Assembly (NCBI RefSeq): GCF_008630915.1
Contig: NZ_CP043909.1
Location: 2,976,001-3,040,000 of the forward strand
Direction of reading: 5' to 3'
Origin: Acinetobacter suaedae
GTDB taxonomy: Bacteria; Pseudomonadota; Gammaproteobacteria; Pseudomonadales; Moraxellaceae
DNA length: 64,000 nt
The notes under the pieces were generated by a model that saw only the letters and a list, made by a program, of their open reading frames with translations, was not told where the DNA came from and ran no database searches. Position numbers and translations under genes: made by a program. Positions 16,701 to 25,755 of this stretch are shown here, in pieces. Positions within the stretch are counted from its first letter, which is position 1. The number at the start of each line of letters is the position of its first letter.

Positions 16701-18017
16701 ATGCACACAGCTCATTTTGCCATTATTGGTGCTGGTACTGCGGGACTAGCGACAGCCATTTTACTGGCTCGTGAAGGTCATCGAGTCACCATTTTTGAAC
16801 AGGTGGATCAACTCTCTCCTGTCGGCGCAGGTTTACTGCTACAACCTGCGGGTTTAGCCGTATTTGAACATCTTGGCATCCTTGATCAAGCTTTAAAGCT
16901 CGGTGCAAAAGTCACAGGTTTAGAAGGACAACTTGCCGATAAGCGTCTATTGGTAAATAGCCATTAGCATCAAGCCGAAGCTCACCGTTTTGGTCTCGGC
17001 ATTCATCGTGCCACTTTATGTCATGTCTTAACTGAAAAGTTAGCTGAATATTCCAGTCAAGTGACTTGGCGAATGAGCCATTGTATTGAAAAAATCCAAG
17101 AGCAACAAAACGAGGTTCGAGTATTGGGTTTATTCAAACAGCACCGTTTTGATGATTGTTTTGACGCTGTATTGATTGCCAACGGTGCACGCAGCCAACT
17201 TCGCCCCAAAGCATGGGTTAAAATCGATCAGCCTTATCCGTGGGGTGCCGCATGGACAATCGTACCTGAATGTTTAAGCTTAAATCCTGAAATCCTACAT
17301 CAGTTTTATGATCGCGCTAAAATTATGATGGGGATTCTTCCTACTGGTGCGATCCCATCAGCACCACAACAACGACTTTCCAGTGTGTTTTGGAGCCTAT
17401 CAACCTCACAATTGCACTCATTTTTAAATGATGAAGCAGCAGAGCAACAATGGTTAAGACAAGTTGAGGAACGCTGGCCTGAAGTCGCAGAATGGCTCAA
17501 GCAGCTTGTATCGAAGGAACAAAATCAACCGCAATGGCTATCCGCTCAATATCGTGATGTAGTGATGTCACAATTTGGACAAGGTCGAATTGGTGTGATT
17601 GGGGATGCAGCCCATGCCATGAGTCCACAACTCGGACAGGGTGCCAATATGGCGCTGTTAGATGCATGGGCTTTTTCGCAATCACTGCAAACTGCCAAGA
17701 AAAATCAGCAAATTGACTGGTCGATATTGTGGCAACACTATCATCTACAACGCAGCTCATCGACCCAGTTCTATCAATTTCTCAGCCGTTTACTGACACC
17801 ACTATATCAGTCAGATCACTGGTGGGCGGGTGGTTTACGTGACTTGATTTTCCCGTGGATGTATCAAATCCCCTATTTTCGTAAAGAAATGGCAATCACT
17901 ATTTCAGGCTTAAAAAAAGGACCTCTTCAACAAATGAGTTATCAGCAAATCGCTGAGTATCAACGCCATGAAAACCGTTTGATTACAAACAATCAATCCT
18001 TACCTGAATGTGAATAA
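16701..18017 (+). pseudogene. FAD-dependent monooxygenase interrupted by an in-frame TAG
   Basis: A class A flavoprotein monooxygenase (UbiH/salicylate-hydroxylase-like) that would be 438 codons long. The N-terminal part starts at ATG 16701 with the FAD-binding motif FAIIGAGTAGLATAILLARE, then runs into TAG at 16965-16967. The same frame continues without another stop to 18017, starting with QAEAHRFGLGIHRATL, which is the conserved region following the break in this family, and later shows IGVIGDAAHAMSPQLGQGAN, the second FAD motif. The single amber codon replaces one residue, most likely a tyrosine codon in the intact gene. Either a recent pseudogene, a strain-specific mutation, a sequencing error, or suppressed readthrough. 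Confidence 0.8.
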
Positions 18018-18042
18018 AGAAATAAAGAGAGTTGAATTAAAT

Positions 18043-18423
18043 ATGAAAATTAGCCATTTAGACCACTTAGTTTTGACCGTTGCTGACATTGAAATCACCT
18101 GTCAGTTTTATCAGTCTGCACTGAATTTTGACGTGATTACTTTCGGCGAAAACCGTAAAGCGCTGCAATTTGGTAGTCAAAAAATCAATCTGCATCAAGT
18201 GGGCAAAGCGTTTGAACCTAAGGCATTTCAACCAACTGCGGGTTCTGCAGATTTATGTTTTATTGCTGAAACACCACTAGAAAAAGTGATTGAACATCTG
18301 CAACAGCTGAATATTGAAATCATTGAAGGTCCAATCGAACGAACTGGAGCAATGGGAAAAATTTTATCCATTTACCTACGTGACCCAGATCAAAATTTGA
18401 TTGAAATCTCAAACTATCTTTAA
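18043..18423 (+). CDS. VOC-family (glyoxalase/bleomycin-resistance fold) protein
   Basis: A 126-residue single-domain vicinal-oxygen-chelate protein starting MKISHLDHLVLTVADIE. The typical metal-ligand pattern is visible: His in LDHLVLT, a middle NLHQVG segment with a second His, and a final DPDQNLIEISNYL with the Glu ligand. Proteins of this fold include glyoxalases, dioxygenases and antibiotic-binding proteins, so the substrate cannot be told. The ATG at 18043 has AAGAGAG upstream; an in-frame GTG at 18010 would overlap the monooxygenase frame and is less likely. Situated 26 bases behind the broken monooxygenase gene, perhaps formerly one operon. Confidence 0.8.
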   Translation: MKISHLDHLVLTVADIEITCQFYQSALNFDVITFGENRKALQFGSQKINLHQVGKAFEPKAFQPTAGSADLCFIAETPLEKVIEHLQQLNIEIIEGPIERTGAMGKILSIYLRDPDQNLIEISNYL

Positions 18424-18515
18424 CGTTCTATCTTCGACTTTTTACCCTATAAGCATAGCCAACCCTAGCCACAAACGCTACACTAACGGCTTTCCACCAA
18501 ATGGATTTTTCACTC

Positions 18516-19283
18516 ATGTCAAACTGGTTAGATGAAGTTAAATTTGATTCCAATGGTCTTGTTCCTGCCATTGCACAACATCATCAAACTGGTCGAGTGT
18601 TAATGGTTGCATGGATGAATCGTGAGGCTTTACAACTGACTGCTGAAAAAAATCAGGCGGTATATTACTCACGCTCACGTCAAAAGCTCTGGCACAAAGG
18701 CGAAGAGTCAGGACACTTTCAAACCGTGCATGAGATCCGTTTGGATTGCGATGCGGATGTGATCATTTTACAGATTGAACAACATGGTGGAATCGCCTGC
18801 CACACAGGTCGTGAGTCTTGTTTCTATCGTAAGCTCACGCCACAAGGCTGGGAAGTTGTTGATACTCAACTGAAAGATCCAACTGCTATTTACGGTGCAT
18901 CTGCTAAAACAGAAACCCATACGCACAATCAAAATGAACAAGTCGATGTACTTGCTTATTTGGGTCGTTTGATGCAACAGCGTAAAACAGCCGAAGCAGA
19001 TAATTCCTATATCGCCAGCCTGTATAAAAAAGGCATCAATAAAATATTAGAAAAAGTCGGTGAAGAAAGCGTCGAAAGCATTATTGCAGCCAAAGACTAT
19101 GCCATCCAAGCCTCATTGGAAAATAAACATGACCTGATTTATGAGGTTGCAGACTTATGGTTCCATAGTATTGTCATGCTTGGTTATTTCGACCTTGAAC
19201 CACAAGAAGTATTGGATGAACTGGCTCGCCGTCAGGGACTATCAGGCCTTGTTGAAAAAGCCAACCGTAGCAAAGAAGCGTAA
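18516..19283 (+). CDS. hisIE: HisIE, phosphoribosyl-AMP cyclohydrolase / phosphoribosyl-ATP pyrophosphatase
   Basis: Catalyses steps two and three of histidine synthesis in one polypeptide of about 255 residues. The N-terminal HisI half carries [28 protein letters not shown], the metal-binding [11 protein letters not shown] and the catalytic [14 protein letters not shown]. The C-terminal HisE half has [21 protein letters not shown] and ESIIAAKDY, the NTP-pyrophosphatase helices with acidic metal ligands. ATG at 18516 ([10 protein letters not shown]) matches the family start; an ATG at 18501 would add five residues. Helicase gene starts nine bases after the stop. Confidence 0.93.
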   Translation: MSNWLDEVKFDSNGLVPAIAQHHQTGRVLMVAWMNREALQLTAEKNQAVYYSRSRQKLWHKGEESGHFQTVHEIRLDCDADVIILQIEQHGGIACHTGRESCFYRKLTPQGWEVVDTQLKDPTAIYGASAKTETHTHNQNEQVDVLAYLGRLMQQRKTAEADNSYIASLYKKGINKILEKVGEESVESIIAAKDYAIQASLENKHDLIYEVADLWFHSIVMLGYFDLEPQEVLDELARRQGLSGLVEKANRSKEA

Positions 19284-19292
19284 CGAGAACCT

Positions 19293-20801
19293 GTGTCGAC
19301 TATCGAGAAACCCAAAGCCACCTATGAGCAAGCGATTGCCATAGACAATGCCCGCCTAGGACAATCCTTTAAAGTGATTGCGTATGCTGGCACAGGTAAA
19401 ACTACTACCTTACAAATGATCAGTGAAGCCATGCCTGAACGGCGTGGTATGTATTTGGCATTTAACAAGGCTATTGCCACCGAAGCACAAAATAAATTTC
19501 ATGGCAATGTGAACTGTAGAACCTTTCATTCACTTGCTTTTCGCAGTGTACCGCGTGGCGTAACCGATAAATTACGTTTACCACGCCTAAGCCCAAGTTT
19601 TATCGCCAAAGAATATCGCCTAGAGCCGATTACTCTTCGTCGTCTTATGGGCGGACGTTATGAAAAATACGTGTTGATGCCAAGTCGTCTTGCGAGTCTT
19701 GTCGCAAATGCCGTCAGCTATTTTTGCTCAACTAGTTCTCAATATCCTGCACCTCGGCATATCCAAGCACCAAGTTGGTTACACCAAGATGATATTGAAA
19801 CATTACAACAACACCTTTACCCTGCAGTAGAACGTCGTTGGTTAGAGTCAATTGATCAGAATCATCAAGCTGGCATTGGACATGATATTTATCTAAAGCT
19901 TTGGGCTTTATCAGAACCCAATATCCCTGCGGACTATGTCTTGTTTGACGAGGCTCAAGATGCTGACCCACTGATGCTGGGGATTTTATTACGCCAAAAA
20001 AGTACGCAAGTCATTTATGTTGGTGATGCACATCAACAAATCTACGCATGGCGTGGTGCCATCAATGCAATGCAACAAATGCCTTTACATGAAAGTCGTT
20101 TGACTACTTCATTCCGTTTTGGTGAGGCGATTGCAGATGTGGCAAACTGCCTATTAGGCGCATTAAATGAAACAGTTCCATTGCTTGGCAATCCAAACAT
20201 GAAATCCAGTGTGGTCAATAAGCCACATACCAAAATGCGTGATGCGATTTTATGTCGCACCAATGCACGGGCAATGGAATTATTGCTATCAGGTTTAGTA
20301 CATGGTGATAAAGTCAGTCTACAAGCAGATCATCAAAAGCTGAGTCGTTTTGTTGATGCTGCCAGTTTGCTTAAACAAGGGAAACGCATCACGGATGTCC
20401 CTGAACTGGCTTGGTTTAACTCATGGCATGATGTACATGAATACTGTGAAACCAATGACGGCAGTGATATCAAACCTTTGGTTAAACTTGTCGATGATCA
20501 TGGGACTGAACCACTCAAGAAAGCTTTGGCAAAAATCACTCCGATTGAACAAGCAGATTATGTCATTTCAACCGCACATAAAGCCAAAGGATTGGAATGG
20601 AATCGCGTCCATATCGAAGATGACTATCAATTTAAAATAAATGGGCTAGAACATAAAATTACAGATGAAGAATTAAGATTACTTTACGTGGCCTGTACTC
20701 GTGCTAAAGTAAGTTTAAATATTCATCATCTTTATGACTTAATACAACAATTAAAGCTAAAACAATGCGCTCCTTCAACTCTCCGTAAGTCCGCAGGTTA
20801 A
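19293..20801 (+). CDS. UvrD-like superfamily 1 DNA helicase
   Basis: A 502-residue SF1A helicase, shorter than UvrD (about 720). All motifs are intact: Q-motif TYEQAIAID, motif I VIAYAGTGKTTTL (about residues 28-40), motif II YVLFDEAQDADP, motif III YVGDAHQQIYAWRGA, motif IV region TTSFRFGEAIADVAN, motif V ISTAHKAKGLEWNRV and motif VI LLYVACTRAK. The compact form resembles Fbh1-like/UvrD_C_2 helicases. The start is GTG at 19293 with AACGAGAAC upstream, nine bases after hisIE, which suggests co-transcription. A same-strand AAA ATPase gene follows after 112 bases. Cellular role unknown; repair, replication restart or defence are possible. Confidence 0.88.
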   Translation: MSTIEKPKATYEQAIAIDNARLGQSFKVIAYAGTGKTTTLQMISEAMPERRGMYLAFNKAIATEAQNKFHGNVNCRTFHSLAFRSVPRGVTDKLRLPRLSPSFIAKEYRLEPITLRRLMGGRYEKYVLMPSRLASLVANAVSYFCSTSSQYPAPRHIQAPSWLHQDDIETLQQHLYPAVERRWLESIDQNHQAGIGHDIYLKLWALSEPNIPADYVLFDEAQDADPLMLGILLRQKSTQVIYVGDAHQQIYAWRGAINAMQQMPLHESRLTTSFRFGEAIADVANCLLGALNETVPLLGNPNMKSSVVNKPHTKMRDAILCRTNARAMELLLSGLVHGDKVSLQADHQKLSRFVDAASLLKQGKRITDVPELAWFNSWHDVHEYCETNDGSDIKPLVKLVDDHGTEPLKKALAKITPIEQADYVISTAHKAKGLEWNRVHIEDDYQFKINGLEHKITDEELRLLYVACTRAKVSLNIHHLYDLIQQLKLKQCAPSTLRKSAG

Positions 20802-20913
20802 AGCGCACTAGATTCAGGTTTGTTGCCATTATCTGCGTTTCATGCCTTGATTATGTTGTTTTAGCCGATAACGTAATGCATGGTTAAAATCGCAACAACC
20901 CTAAGGTGGGCAT

Positions 20914-22296
20914 ATGCAACTTGAATCGGTTCAATTTAAACATGTTGGTATGTTTCGGGATTTAAAGCTCGAATTTCACCCCGAACAATACCCCATAACG
21001 TTAATTTTGGGTGACCAAGCTACGGGCAAAACCACCGTTTTAAAAAATATCTATCAAGCACTTTCTTGGTTCTCTGCACGCTATAAAGACATTCGGACTG
21101 CTGGGGTCGTCATCGCTGATCAAGATATTATGCTGACTTGTCTGCAAGCCAAAGTTCAAGTTCAAGTTAGGCTCAGCAGTGAACTTAACAGTAGCTTAGC
21201 AGAGAGCAGCTCTGCACAATTGATTAACACTCAGAGTTGCACTTGGAAACTTTTTAAAACATATAATAATCAAGGTGTTGGTATTAGCCAGGTTGAAACA
21301 CAACAACTTGATCAAATGGTCAGCCTATACCAAAAGACCAATCAACAAGACCCACTCTTTGGTTTACCCTTGATTGCATACTATCCCGCCGAACGTTTTG
21401 TACAAGAAGTCAATTTGCAGAGTAAAAATGTACCCGGCATCTTACAAAAGATGTCAGCCTACGATTTGACTGCAATTCCCTACACAACCTTCTCACGTTT
21501 TTTCGAATGGTTTAGGGAAATTAGTGATGTTGAAAATGCTCATTCAGCTCATATTGTTAGACGTTTAATGGGCAATGATTTTAATCAAAAAAATCAATCT
21601 GAAATGTTAGAACAATTACAACAAGAGCTTGCCAATCATCCTAAACAATTGTCTGCTCCCAATTTATATGCGCTCAAAAAAAGCCTAACCACCGTTTTCC
21701 CTGAACTCAAAGATATTTATATTCAATATGTTCCTAAGTTACAACTGATGGTTCGTTATCATGATCAAGTGCTGCCATTTCAGCAGCTTTCGGCCTCACA
21801 AAAAACATGGATCGCACTTGTCGGGGATATTAGTCGCCGTCTCTGTTTACTCAACCAAAACTGTTTCGAACCATGTTTGGAAGGTGAGGGTATTTTGTTG
21901 ATTGATCAAATTGATACGCAACTCGATCAAAACCTATGCGCTGAAATTTTGGAGCGACTACATCAAGCATTCCCTCGTCTACAGATTATTGCAACAGGTA
22001 ATCGTGATGAATTGCTCGAACACGCTTTACACTACCAATGTTTACAGCTCGACATGAAAGAAATCTTCACCATTGATCTAGAACAATCCCAACAACAATT
22101 CTCTCAACTCTATAATGAGTTGTATCAACCTATTGAACCAACTGAACCCCTCAATTCAGATTTATTAGAAACAGATGCATCCTCTAGCAAAGTAGATGCA
22201 TTATTTACACAAATTCAAGAATTAGAACCCCAAGAAAGAAGCGAGTTGCTCAATTTATTAAGAATTGACGACACCCCCCAACAAAGCTCCTCTTAA
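20914..22296 (+). CDS. ABC/AAA-type ATP-binding protein with degenerate catalytic motifs
   Basis: A 460-residue ATPase-fold protein of the RecF/OLD-like group (AAA_21/23 type). Walker A LILGDQATGKTTVLKNI (about residues 30-46) is intact. The signature region reads LSASQKTWIALVGDI where relatives have LSDG; the Walker B region reads ILLIDQIDTQLD, with Gln in place of the catalytic Glu; the switch region reads IIATGNRDEL, without the usual His. No TOPRIM or nuclease domain follows; the tail after residue 400 is acidic and low in complexity. ATG at 20914 has AAGGTGGG upstream. It follows the helicase gene on the same strand. It probably binds ATP but hydrolyses it poorly; function unknown. Confidence 0.8.
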   Translation: MQLESVQFKHVGMFRDLKLEFHPEQYPITLILGDQATGKTTVLKNIYQALSWFSARYKDIRTAGVVIADQDIMLTCLQAKVQVQVRLSSELNSSLAESSSAQLINTQSCTWKLFKTYNNQGVGISQVETQQLDQMVSLYQKTNQQDPLFGLPLIAYYPAERFVQEVNLQSKNVPGILQKMSAYDLTAIPYTTFSRFFEWFREISDVENAHSAHIVRRLMGNDFNQKNQSEMLEQLQQELANHPKQLSAPNLYALKKSLTTVFPELKDIYIQYVPKLQLMVRYHDQVLPFQQLSASQKTWIALVGDISRRLCLLNQNCFEPCLEGEGILLIDQIDTQLDQNLCAEILERLHQAFPRLQIIATGNRDELLEHALHYQCLQLDMKEIFTIDLEQSQQQFSQLYNELYQPIEPTEPLNSDLLETDASSSKVDALFTQIQELEPQERSELLNLLRIDDTPQQSSS

Positions 22297-22455
22297 GCTT
22301 AAAAATTAAAACAAAAACCACTCTACTTTTTTGACCTATTGATCTGTGTTTTCATGTAATAACCCAATCTTTTTTGTTCGTTTTATAGTAAAATAAAGCG
22401 CTTTTTATTACTAAGTTGCGCAATACAACTTACCGCTCTATTAACTTGATTGGGC

Positions 22456-22505
22456 TTCAAGATTTAAAGCTTTGGCATTCTCTTTGAACGCCTGTAAATC
22501 TTGAA
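22456..22505 (+). promoter_or_regulatory. Inverted repeat in the leader of the Mrp/Pha operon
   Basis: TTCAAGATTTA (22456-22466) and TAAATCTTGAA (22495-22505) are a perfect 11-bp inverted repeat with a 28-base spacer, ending 19-37 bases before the candidate start codons of the antiporter operon. It may be a leader hairpin or an operator. Confidence 0.5.
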
Positions 22506-22541
22506 TAAATTTCACCTTAGGTTTTGACCTATATCATCGAC

Positions 22542-25385
22542 ATGGATACCAGTGTGCTACCGATTATTATCTTATTACCGCTCATACTCGGCACCACCCT
22601 AATCCCACAATTGCACCGTATTTCACGTGGCATAGCGGCGCTTGGGGCGATTGGCATCAGTCTGAGTTGTTTTATCTTACTGTTAACTCAGGCATCAACC
22701 GTTCTTCAAGGCAACGCCTTACTACAAAGCTGGGATTGGCTACCACAGCTGGGTATTAATTTAAGTTTTCGCCTAGATGCTCTAGGTTTATTGTTTGGTC
22801 TGCTGATTAGCGGTATCGGCACCCTAATTTTTATCTATGCTTATTATTATCTCAGCCCTAAAAACTCCCTGAGTAAACTTTATCAACTATTGATGCTGTT
22901 TATGGCGGCAATGCTGGGAATATCCTTTTCCAATAACCTAATTTTATTGTTAGTTTTCTGGGAACTCACCAGTATATCTTCCTTCCTATTGGTTGGTTAT
23001 TGGAGTCAATACGATGCAGCTCAGCGTGGCGCACGTATGGCTCTTACCATTACAGGTATGGGTGGTCTAGCGATGCTAGGCGGCTTTGTTCTGTTAGGAC
23101 AAATCACAGGGACTTATCAAATCGATCAATTGGTATTGATGAAAGATGTCATTCAACAGCATGAACTCTTCGTACCAACCTTATTACTGATTTTACTTGG
23201 TGCATTTACCAAAAGCGCGCAGTTCCCATTTCATTTTTGGTTACCTAATGCGATGGCTGCACCAACACCTGTTTCAGCCTATCTTCACTCTGCCACGATG
23301 GTTAAAGCAGGTATTTTCTTACTCGCTCGTTTAGCACCTATTTTTATTGGTGCAGCGTTGTACCACAATATCGTAACTTTTGTCGGTCTGTTTACCCTGT
23401 GTATGGCTGCTGGTTTTGCCATTTTCAAAGAAGATTTAAAAGGTCTCTTGGCATACTCCACCATCAGTCATTTAGGTCTGATCGTGTGTCTACTCGGTAT
23501 CGGTTCGCCCCTTGCAGTTGCGGCTGCCATTTTCCATATCATCAACCATGCGACCTTTAAGGCTGCATTGTTCATGATTGCGGGCATCATTGACCATGAA
23601 ACAGGAACACGTGATTTACGTAAACTCAGTGGAATCTGGCAACTACTCCCATTTACCGCAACCCTGACTATGATTACGGCTGCATCTATGGCAGGCGTTC
23701 CACTGACCAATGGCTTTCTTTCTAAAGAAATGTTCTTTACGGAGTTGTTGGCTAACTTGTCAGGTCCAGTCATGTTGGTATCTGCTGCCATTGCGACACT
23801 CGCGGGTATTTTTGCGGTCAGTTACTCCATCCGTTTAGTTCATGGCGTATTTTTCGATGGTGAGGTTGGTAAGCAAGTTCCACATAAAGATGCTCACGAG
23901 CCTCATATTGGTATGCGTTTACCTGCCATTATTCTTGCTGTACTTTGTATTTTGGTGGGTATCTTCCCTGCATTGCTGGCAGAAACCTTTGTCAATAGCG
24001 TTACTCGTGCAAGCTTAGCTCAACCGGAGTTTGCTGGCACACATCTGGCGATTTGGCATGGTGTGAATGCGCCGTTAATTATGAGTTTAATTGCTCTAGT
24101 CGGTGGTACGATCTTCTATTTTGCACTTGCAAAAGATGGCCGTATCCGCAAGATTGATTTAGATCCTCATCTAGGAAAGTGGCAAGGAAAAGTTTTATTT
24201 GAATTATTCTTAAAACACTTACTGCTTACTAGCCGTAAAATCAAACAGAAAACTGAAACTGGTTCATTACAGCTCTATCTGCTGCTAATTGTGCTATTCA
24301 GCATCGTTATGGTTTCAATTCCACTGTTTAATCAGGGCTTAACCACTGGAACCCGTGAACTTAATTATGCGTCATGGCCAGCAATTATCCTTTGGCTCAT
24401 ATTATTTACAGCTTGTTGGATGATGTTGTGGTTCCACCATGAGCGTATTAAAGCCATTCTCATTAGTGGTGCGGTAGGCCTTGTTGTTACCATGGCATTT
24501 ATTGGCCTTTCCGCTCCTGACCTTGCTTTAACGCAAATTACTGTAGATGTGGTAACCACCATTTTATTATTAATGAGTTTGTCTTTATTACCACAACTAA
24601 CGCCGTATGAATCCACTCGACCACGTCGTTGGAGAGATGCAAGTCTAGCAATTGCTGGTGGTTTAGGCATTGGTTGGATCACATGGCTGTTACTTACCCG
24701 TGAACATAATTCAATCTCATGGTTCTTCTTACAGCAATCCATCCCACTAGGAGGCGGTTCTAACGTCGTCAACGTGATTCTCGTCGATTTCCGTGGTTTC
24801 GATACCTTTGGGGAAATTGCAGTTCTCGGTATTGCTGCGATTGGCGCCTTATGTTTAATGGATGGTATGCGTGCGCATGGTACAACCATGACCCAAGGTC
24901 TTACCTACCGTTTTAACCCATCTCCACTTATGTTGCGTATCGCCGCATCATGGATCTTGCCGCTTGCATTGGTCATCAGTGTTTACATCTTCCTTCGTGG
25001 GCATAACTATCCAGGCGGTGGCTTTATTGCAGGTCTTGTTACCTCAATGGCAATCATCATTCAGTATATTGCCTTAGGCCAAGATCAAACGGAACGCATG
25101 ATTAAAGCCAAATCTGGTCGTTTATACGAGATTTGTATTGGTTCTGGCTTAATGATTGCGGGCTTAACAGGTATTGGAGCTTGGTTCTGGGCACGTCCAT
25201 TCCTTACCAGCGCACATTTTTATGTAGAACCGCCTTTAATTGGAAAAATGCACCTTGCTTCAGCATTACCATTTGATTTAGGGGTTTATATCACAGTCGT
25301 GGGCGCTACTATGCTGTTGATTTCGGTCTTAGGTGACTCGCGCCACTCCAGTATGTCTGGACCAATCCCAAGTGGAGATAAATAA
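22542..25385 (+). CDS. phaAB: Mrp/Pha-type cation:proton antiporter subunit AB (fused)
   Basis: Largest subunit of a group 2 multisubunit Na+(K+)/H+ antiporter related to complex I subunits. About 947 residues with some 20 membrane segments. The N-terminal two thirds is MrpA-like (ND5 type: [51 protein letters not shown], with the proton-path Lys and Glu). The C-terminal part is a fused MrpB ([29 protein letters not shown]). Fusion of A and B is the group 2 arrangement. ATG at 22542 (MDTSVLPII) fits the family start; a TTG at 22524 would add six residues. Neither has a good Shine-Dalgarno. The subunit C gene starts two bases after the stop. Confidence 0.92.
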   Translation: MDTSVLPIIILLPLILGTTLIPQLHRISRGIAALGAIGISLSCFILLLTQASTVLQGNALLQSWDWLPQLGINLSFRLDALGLLFGLLISGIGTLIFIYAYYYLSPKNSLSKLYQLLMLFMAAMLGISFSNNLILLLVFWELTSISSFLLVGYWSQYDAAQRGARMALTITGMGGLAMLGGFVLLGQITGTYQIDQLVLMKDVIQQHELFVPTLLLILLGAFTKSAQFPFHFWLPNAMAAPTPVSAYLHSATMVKAGIFLLARLAPIFIGAALYHNIVTFVGLFTLCMAAGFAIFKEDLKGLLAYSTISHLGLIVCLLGIGSPLAVAAAIFHIINHATFKAALFMIAGIIDHETGTRDLRKLSGIWQLLPFTATLTMITAASMAGVPLTNGFLSKEMFFTELLANLSGPVMLVSAAIATLAGIFAVSYSIRLVHGVFFDGEVGKQVPHKDAHEPHIGMRLPAIILAVLCILVGIFPALLAETFVNSVTRASLAQPEFAGTHLAIWHGVNAPLIMSLIALVGGTIFYFALAKDGRIRKIDLDPHLGKWQGKVLFELFLKHLLLTSRKIKQKTETGSLQLYLLLIVLFSIVMVSIPLFNQGLTTGTRELNYASWPAIILWLILFTACWMMLWFHHERIKAILISGAVGLVVTMAFIGLSAPDLALTQITVDVVTTILLLMSLSLLPQLTPYESTRPRRWRDASLAIAGGLGIGWITWLLLTREHNSISWFFLQQSIPLGGGSNVVNVILVDFRGFDTFGEIAVLGIAAIGALCLMDGMRAHGTTMTQGLTYRFNPSPLMLRIAASWILPLALVISVYIFLRGHNYPGGGFIAGLVTSMAIIIQYIALGQDQTERMIKAKSGRLYEICIGSGLMIAGLTGIGAWFWARPFLTSAHFYVEPPLIGKMHLASALPFDLGVYITVVGATMLLISVLGDSRHSSMSGPIPSGDK

Positions 25386-25386
25386 T

Positions 25387-25755
25387 ATGCTCAGTATTGA
25401 ATTTTTACTCGCCTCTGGAATTGGTTTACTTACTGCAACTGGAATCTATTTGATTCTACGTGCAAGAACATTTCCTGTTGTCCTTGGTTTAGTCATGATT
25501 GGCTATGCTGTTAACTTATTTCTATTCGCAATGGGACGGACTCAAGTCAATGCGCCTGCCGTACTAACCGAAACAGCGAAAGTTTCTGATCCTTTACCAC
25601 AAGCACTCGTACTTACAGCAATCGTAATTGGCTTTGCAACAACAGCTTTTATCGTGCAGCTTGCTTTACGTAGTCGCTATGAATCTGGATCTGATCATGT
25701 TGACTCCAAAGAAGAAACTACCTTGACTTATGAACCACGTGAGGATGAGCCATAA
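25387..25755 (+). CDS. phaC: Mrp/Pha antiporter subunit C
   Basis: NuoK-like subunit of the antiporter. From ATG 25387 the protein has 122 residues with three membrane segments (FLLASGIGLLTATGIYLILR, FPVVLGLVMIGYAVNLFLFAMG, LVLTAIVIGFATTAFIVQLAL) and the typical DPLPQALVLTAIVIG motif. The start is set by position: one base after the AB stop at 25385, ahead of the first membrane helix; an upstream in-frame start would overlap AB. Its stop shares an A with the start of subunit D (TAATG). Confidence 0.92.
   Translation: MLSIEFLLASGIGLLTATGIYLILRARTFPVVLGLVMIGYAVNLFLFAMGRTQVNAPAVLTETAKVSDPLPQALVLTAIVIGFATTAFIVQLALRSRYESGSDHVDSKEETTLTYEPREDEP

Noticed and set aside
19293..22296. Helicase plus ATPase as a Gabija system
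   Set aside because: The ATPase ends soon after Walker B and has no TOPRIM nuclease; gene order and the flanking hisIE gene look like a core locus, so it is only reported as a lead.
24365..24889. 174-codon open frame antisense to the antiporter AB gene
   Set aside because: Basic, low-quality protein opposite a membrane-protein gene that is intact and conserved.
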